This document shows, piece after piece, positions 14,945 to 17,339 of a DNA stretch of 17,339 nucleotides. The notes beneath the pieces are model-generated. The model was not told the origin of the DNA and searched no databases. It saw only the letters and a list, made by a program, of their open reading frames with translations. Numbering within the stretch: the first letter of the stretch is position 1; each line of letters starts with the position of its first letter. The DNA is taken from contig DAOWOF010000020.1 in NCBI GenBank assembly GCA_030642205.1, positions 1-17,339 on the forward strand. The letters run 5' to 3'. Source of the DNA: Desulfobacteraceae bacterium. Its GTDB lineage: Bacteria > Desulfobacterota > DSM-4660 > Desulfatiglandales > Desulfatiglandaceae. A program made the translations under genes and the position numbers.

Positions 14945-16631
14945 CTATTTCTCTTAGTTCCCTCCGTGAGACCTTTCCCACATCGGTTTTAGGTATTTCT
15001 CCTATAAATTCGACTATTTTAGGAATCTTATAGGGCGCTATTTTTTCATTGCAATATTCCATAATATCCTGTTCGGATATCATGCCTCTGGCATCTGATT
15101 CCAGTACCACCATAGCCTTGACTCTCTCGCCTACTTTGATATCGGGAACGCCGATAATGCCAACTTCCTTGATCTTGGGATGGGTTTTCAATATCTCTTC
15201 AACTTCGCGTGCGTAGACCCTGAGGCCTTTATATTTAATAAGGTCCCTTTTTCGATCGTAGATATAGAAATAACCATCTTCTTCCATTTTGCCCAGATCA
15301 CCAGTTCTCCACCATGTTATATCCTCTATCAGGGCCTCACAGTCCCTGGTGGCGGCCTTGTTTTGCCAATACCCCTTTGTTATCTGAGGGGAGCTGACTC
15401 CGATCTCGCCCATTTCACCAATGTCTAGAAATCTATCCTTATCAGGATCAAGAATCGCGGTGCGGACATTAGTAACAGGCAAGCCTACAGAACCAAACCT
15501 GCTTTTACCCAGAGGATTGCCATTAATGATCATAGTCTCTGTCATTCCATAAATTTCATGGATTGGGACTCCTGTTCGTTTTTTCCAGGATCGAGCGGTT
15601 GTCTCCATTAAAGAATCGGTTCCGGAGATTATAAGTTTTAGCTTTTTCCAGTTTACCCTGTTTGTTTTTTCATGATCATTCAGGATTTCAAAGATGGCTG
15701 GCGCCCCCAGAAAGAGGGTGATCTGATAACGACTAATGGCATTTAAAATATCATCTATATCAGGAGTTGTAAGGATTACCAGGTTATATCCATGAAGGAT
15801 GCCTCCTATCAAGGCATTGGTCTGCCCCCCTGCATGATAAAAAGGCATATAAGCCAAAACAACTTCTTTGCCATCATTTATGCATGGAAAAAAGGATTGG
15901 TAGTTATAATCCCCGGCAATTGCGCTATAGTGAGTGGTCATTACGCCCTTGGGCGGACCTGTGGTGCCGCCGGTATATTGCAGGGTTGCCACATCCTCTG
16001 TGGGATTGATGACTATCTTTGGTGGATGAGGTGTATATCTTTTCAGCAAGTCCTGAAATTGGTGAAAATTTTTCTGCTCATAAATTTTTGACGGAGGGAC
16101 AGCCATGTTTTGATATACTGATCGCAGGATGCTTTTGCCGAAAATCTTTTTCATTTTAGGCAGTGAATCGGAGATATTTGTCAGGATTACATGCCTGAAT
16201 TTAATTCCTGTCTTTTCCACCACATCATATAGCATATCCTGGCAGATAATATATTCAACTTCTCCATCATCCAGTTGATGTTTGATTTCACTGGAGACAT
16301 ATACAGGGCTTACGGAAGAGATTATAGCGCCCACTTTTAAAACAGCATAAAAGGCAATTATGTGTTCAGGCGAGTTTAACAGAAGAAGAGCCACACGATC
16401 TCCTTTTCCAATACCGAGATCAAATAATGCATTGGCAAAGCAGTCTACTTTTTTCCTCAATTCCCCATACTTTATTTTTCTTCCGTAAAAGATGATGGCG
16501 GTATTTTTACTCCATTTTTCTGTTGCTTCATCAAAGGCATCAATCAATGATTTATCCGGGATATCCTGTGAAGCAGGGATATCCGGAGGATATTGTTTGA
16601 GCCAGGGCCTTTGTTCATAAACTGATGTCAT
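14937..16631 (-). CDS. AMP-forming acyl-CoA ligase (FadD-like, ANL superfamily)
   Basis: The 564-residue enzyme activates a carboxylic acid to its CoA thioester through an acyl-adenylate. The phosphate loop is YTGGTTGPPKG (219-229). YGMTE is at 361-365, TGDLG at 443-447, DRKRDLIKYKG at 459-469, and the C-terminal catalytic Lys is K553 in PKTDVGKVSRRE. The chain is full length and has no signal peptide. MPFYHAGG and the general layout resemble medium/long-chain and aryl acid ligases; the substrate cannot be assigned. Its start overlaps the permease gene by 17 nt and its end overlaps the ATPase gene by 8 nt, so it lies inside a transporter operon. That suggests trapping of the imported acid by CoA activation. 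AAGGAC precedes the ATG. Confidence 0.92.
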   Translation of the reverse strand: MTSVYEQRPWLKQYPPDIPASQDIPDKSLIDAFDEATEKWSKNTAIIFYGRKIKYGELRKKVDCFANALFDLGIGKGDRVALLLLNSPEHIIAFYAVLKVGAIISSVSPVYVSSEIKHQLDDGEVEYIICQDMLYDVVEKTGIKFRHVILTNISDSLPKMKKIFGKSILRSVYQNMAVPPSKIYEQKNFHQFQDLLKRYTPHPPKIVINPTEDVATLQYTGGTTGPPKGVMTTHYSAIAGDYNYQSFFPCINDGKEVVLAYMPFYHAGGQTNALIGGILHGYNLVILTTPDIDDILNAISRYQITLFLGAPAIFEILNDHEKTNRVNWKKLKLIISGTDSLMETTARSWKKRTGVPIHEIYGMTETMIINGNPLGKSRFGSVGLPVTNVRTAILDPDKDRFLDIGEMGEIGVSSPQITKGYWQNKAATRDCEALIEDITWWRTGDLGKMEEDGYFYIYDRKRDLIKYKGLRVYAREVEEILKTHPKIKEVGIIGVPDIKVGERVKAMVVLESDARGMISEQDIMEYCNEKIAPYKIPKIVEFIGEIPKTDVGKVSRRELREIDV

Positions 16632-17339
16632 TGCTGTCGTCCTTTATAGATATATTTTTTTTATGTTTAATGGGGGCGCGACAGGCCCTGCAGGAGCTTC
16701 GCCAGAAACCATTTTTGACTCTACATCTTGGACAGATTATTTCAATTTTATTAAGAACCCAAATGCTTAAGCCTTCAGGCATAAAAAAGAGCGTTACTAT
16801 CAGAATCAGGGCAAATATAATATAGCGAAGGTCTCTCAAAAAGGGAATCACCTGCGTCAGCTCTATGGCAGGAAACAGGATAAAGACTCCAGCTACCGCG
16901 CCATATATAGTTCCCATTCCACCAAAGATACACCATAATATTGATTGAAAGGAAAAGAACATCTCAAGGGTTGATGGGCCTGTAATCTTGACAAAATGGG
17001 CATAGAGCCCCCCCGCAATCCCTGCAAAAAAGCCACTTACGCTAAAGGCCAATAATTTGTATTTAACTGTGTCAATTCCCGAAGTCCTGGCAGAGATTTC
17101 ATCTTCCCTGATAGCGTTTAAAATAATTCCAGTCCGTATAATTTTACTTCCGGAATCAGTAAATTTATACATAATAACCAGACTGACCAACATAACGAAA
17201 GTCACTATATAATAATCTGTAATTCGGGAGGACGAAAGTCCTTGAACCCCATAAATACCCAATTCTCCGCCGGTAAAATCAGGAAAGATAAAGATTATAT
17301 CAGTAAGAATAATAGGAAACGCCAGAGTTACCAGACTTA
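16615..17339 (-). CDS. LivM-type ABC permease, 5' end cut by window edge, with C-terminal zinc-ribbon-like tail
   Basis: The frame is open from the right window edge to a TGA at 16615, giving 241 visible residues. A TTG at 17260-17262 could be read as a start, but the frame continues upstream as LVTLAFPIILTD, which is LivM-like, so the true start is outside. Several membrane helices are visible, and the segment IREDEISARTSGIDTVKYKLLAF with AGIAGGLYAH following is the coupling-loop region typical of LivM. It forms the inner-membrane channel of a HAAT-family importer with LivH. After the last helix (...LFFMPEGL) comes an unusual soluble tail with CPRC, ten residues, then CRAC (coded at 16681-16734), a four-Cys pattern like a zinc ribbon, followed by a basic, then Asp/Ser-rich end. 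The last codons overlap the ligase gene. Confidence 0.9.
   Translation of the reverse strand, partial: SLVTLAFPIILTDIIFIFPDFTGGELGIYGVQGLSSSRITDYYIVTFVMLVSLVIMYKFTDSGSKIIRTGIILNAIREDEISARTSGIDTVKYKLLAFSVSGFFAGIAGGLYAHFVKITGPSTLEMFFSFQSILWCIFGGMGTIYGAVAGVFILFPAIELTQVIPFLRDLRYIIFALILIVTLFFMPEGLSIWVLNKIEIICPRCRVKNGFWRSSCRACRAPIKHKKNISIKDDSNDISL

Noticed and set aside
17260..17262. TTG as the start of the permease gene
   Set aside because: The frame stays open upstream to the window edge and encodes LivM-like membrane sequence, so the gene is simply cut off.

Overview
The window looks like chromosome from an anaerobic, AT-rich, motile bacterium, most likely a Desulfobacterota (former Deltaproteobacteria) sulfate reducer or a syntrophic relative. 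This is inferred from gene content: an oxygen-sensitive glycyl radical enzyme, a CooC-type nickel-insertion ATPase, an Fe-S/flavin enoate reductase and a CheX-FliN fusion. Codon use is AT-rich, and intergenic repeats recur. No rRNA, tRNA, CRISPR array or intact mobile element was seen.

Left part (1-5569), mostly housekeeping and signalling. It holds the N-terminal part of a TPR/coiled-coil protein (minus), then a CooC-like ATPase (plus). Next is a three-domain CheX-CheX-FliN protein (plus) behind a possible sigma-54 promoter. It converges, with 2 nt between stop codons, on the tRNA methylthiotransferase MtaB (minus). Upstream of mtaB on the same strand is a soluble receiver-histidine kinase whose phospho-acceptor Asp is replaced by Asn.

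Middle and right part (6128-17339), a catabolic island. A biotin-dependent-type acyl-CoA carboxyltransferase (plus) converges on a run of minus-strand genes across a strong hairpin terminator. In transcription order the minus genes are: LivM-type permease (cut by the window edge), AMP-forming acyl-CoA ligase, LivG-type ATPase, Old Yellow Enzyme/2,4-dienoyl-CoA reductase-like flavoprotein, 3-hydroxyacyl-CoA dehydrogenase and glycyl radical enzyme. The first three overlap and are surely one transcript. The last three sit behind 490, 220 and 263 nt spacers that carry dispersed repeats, so they may be separate units.

Read together, the genes suggest uptake of an organic acid, CoA activation, double-bond reduction, beta-hydroxyacyl-CoA oxidation and a carboxylation or decarboxylation step, with a radical C-C or C-X step by the glycyl radical enzyme. 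That enzyme has the Cys and Gly radical motifs but lacks the Glu two residues after the Cys that marks the dehydratase, lyase and hydroxyphenylacetate decarboxylase types. Its reaction is therefore not assigned. X-succinate synthase-like (fumarate-adding) chemistry is one possibility. No activase or small subunit lies within the window. This enzyme and its neighbours are the best candidate for an undescribed system here.
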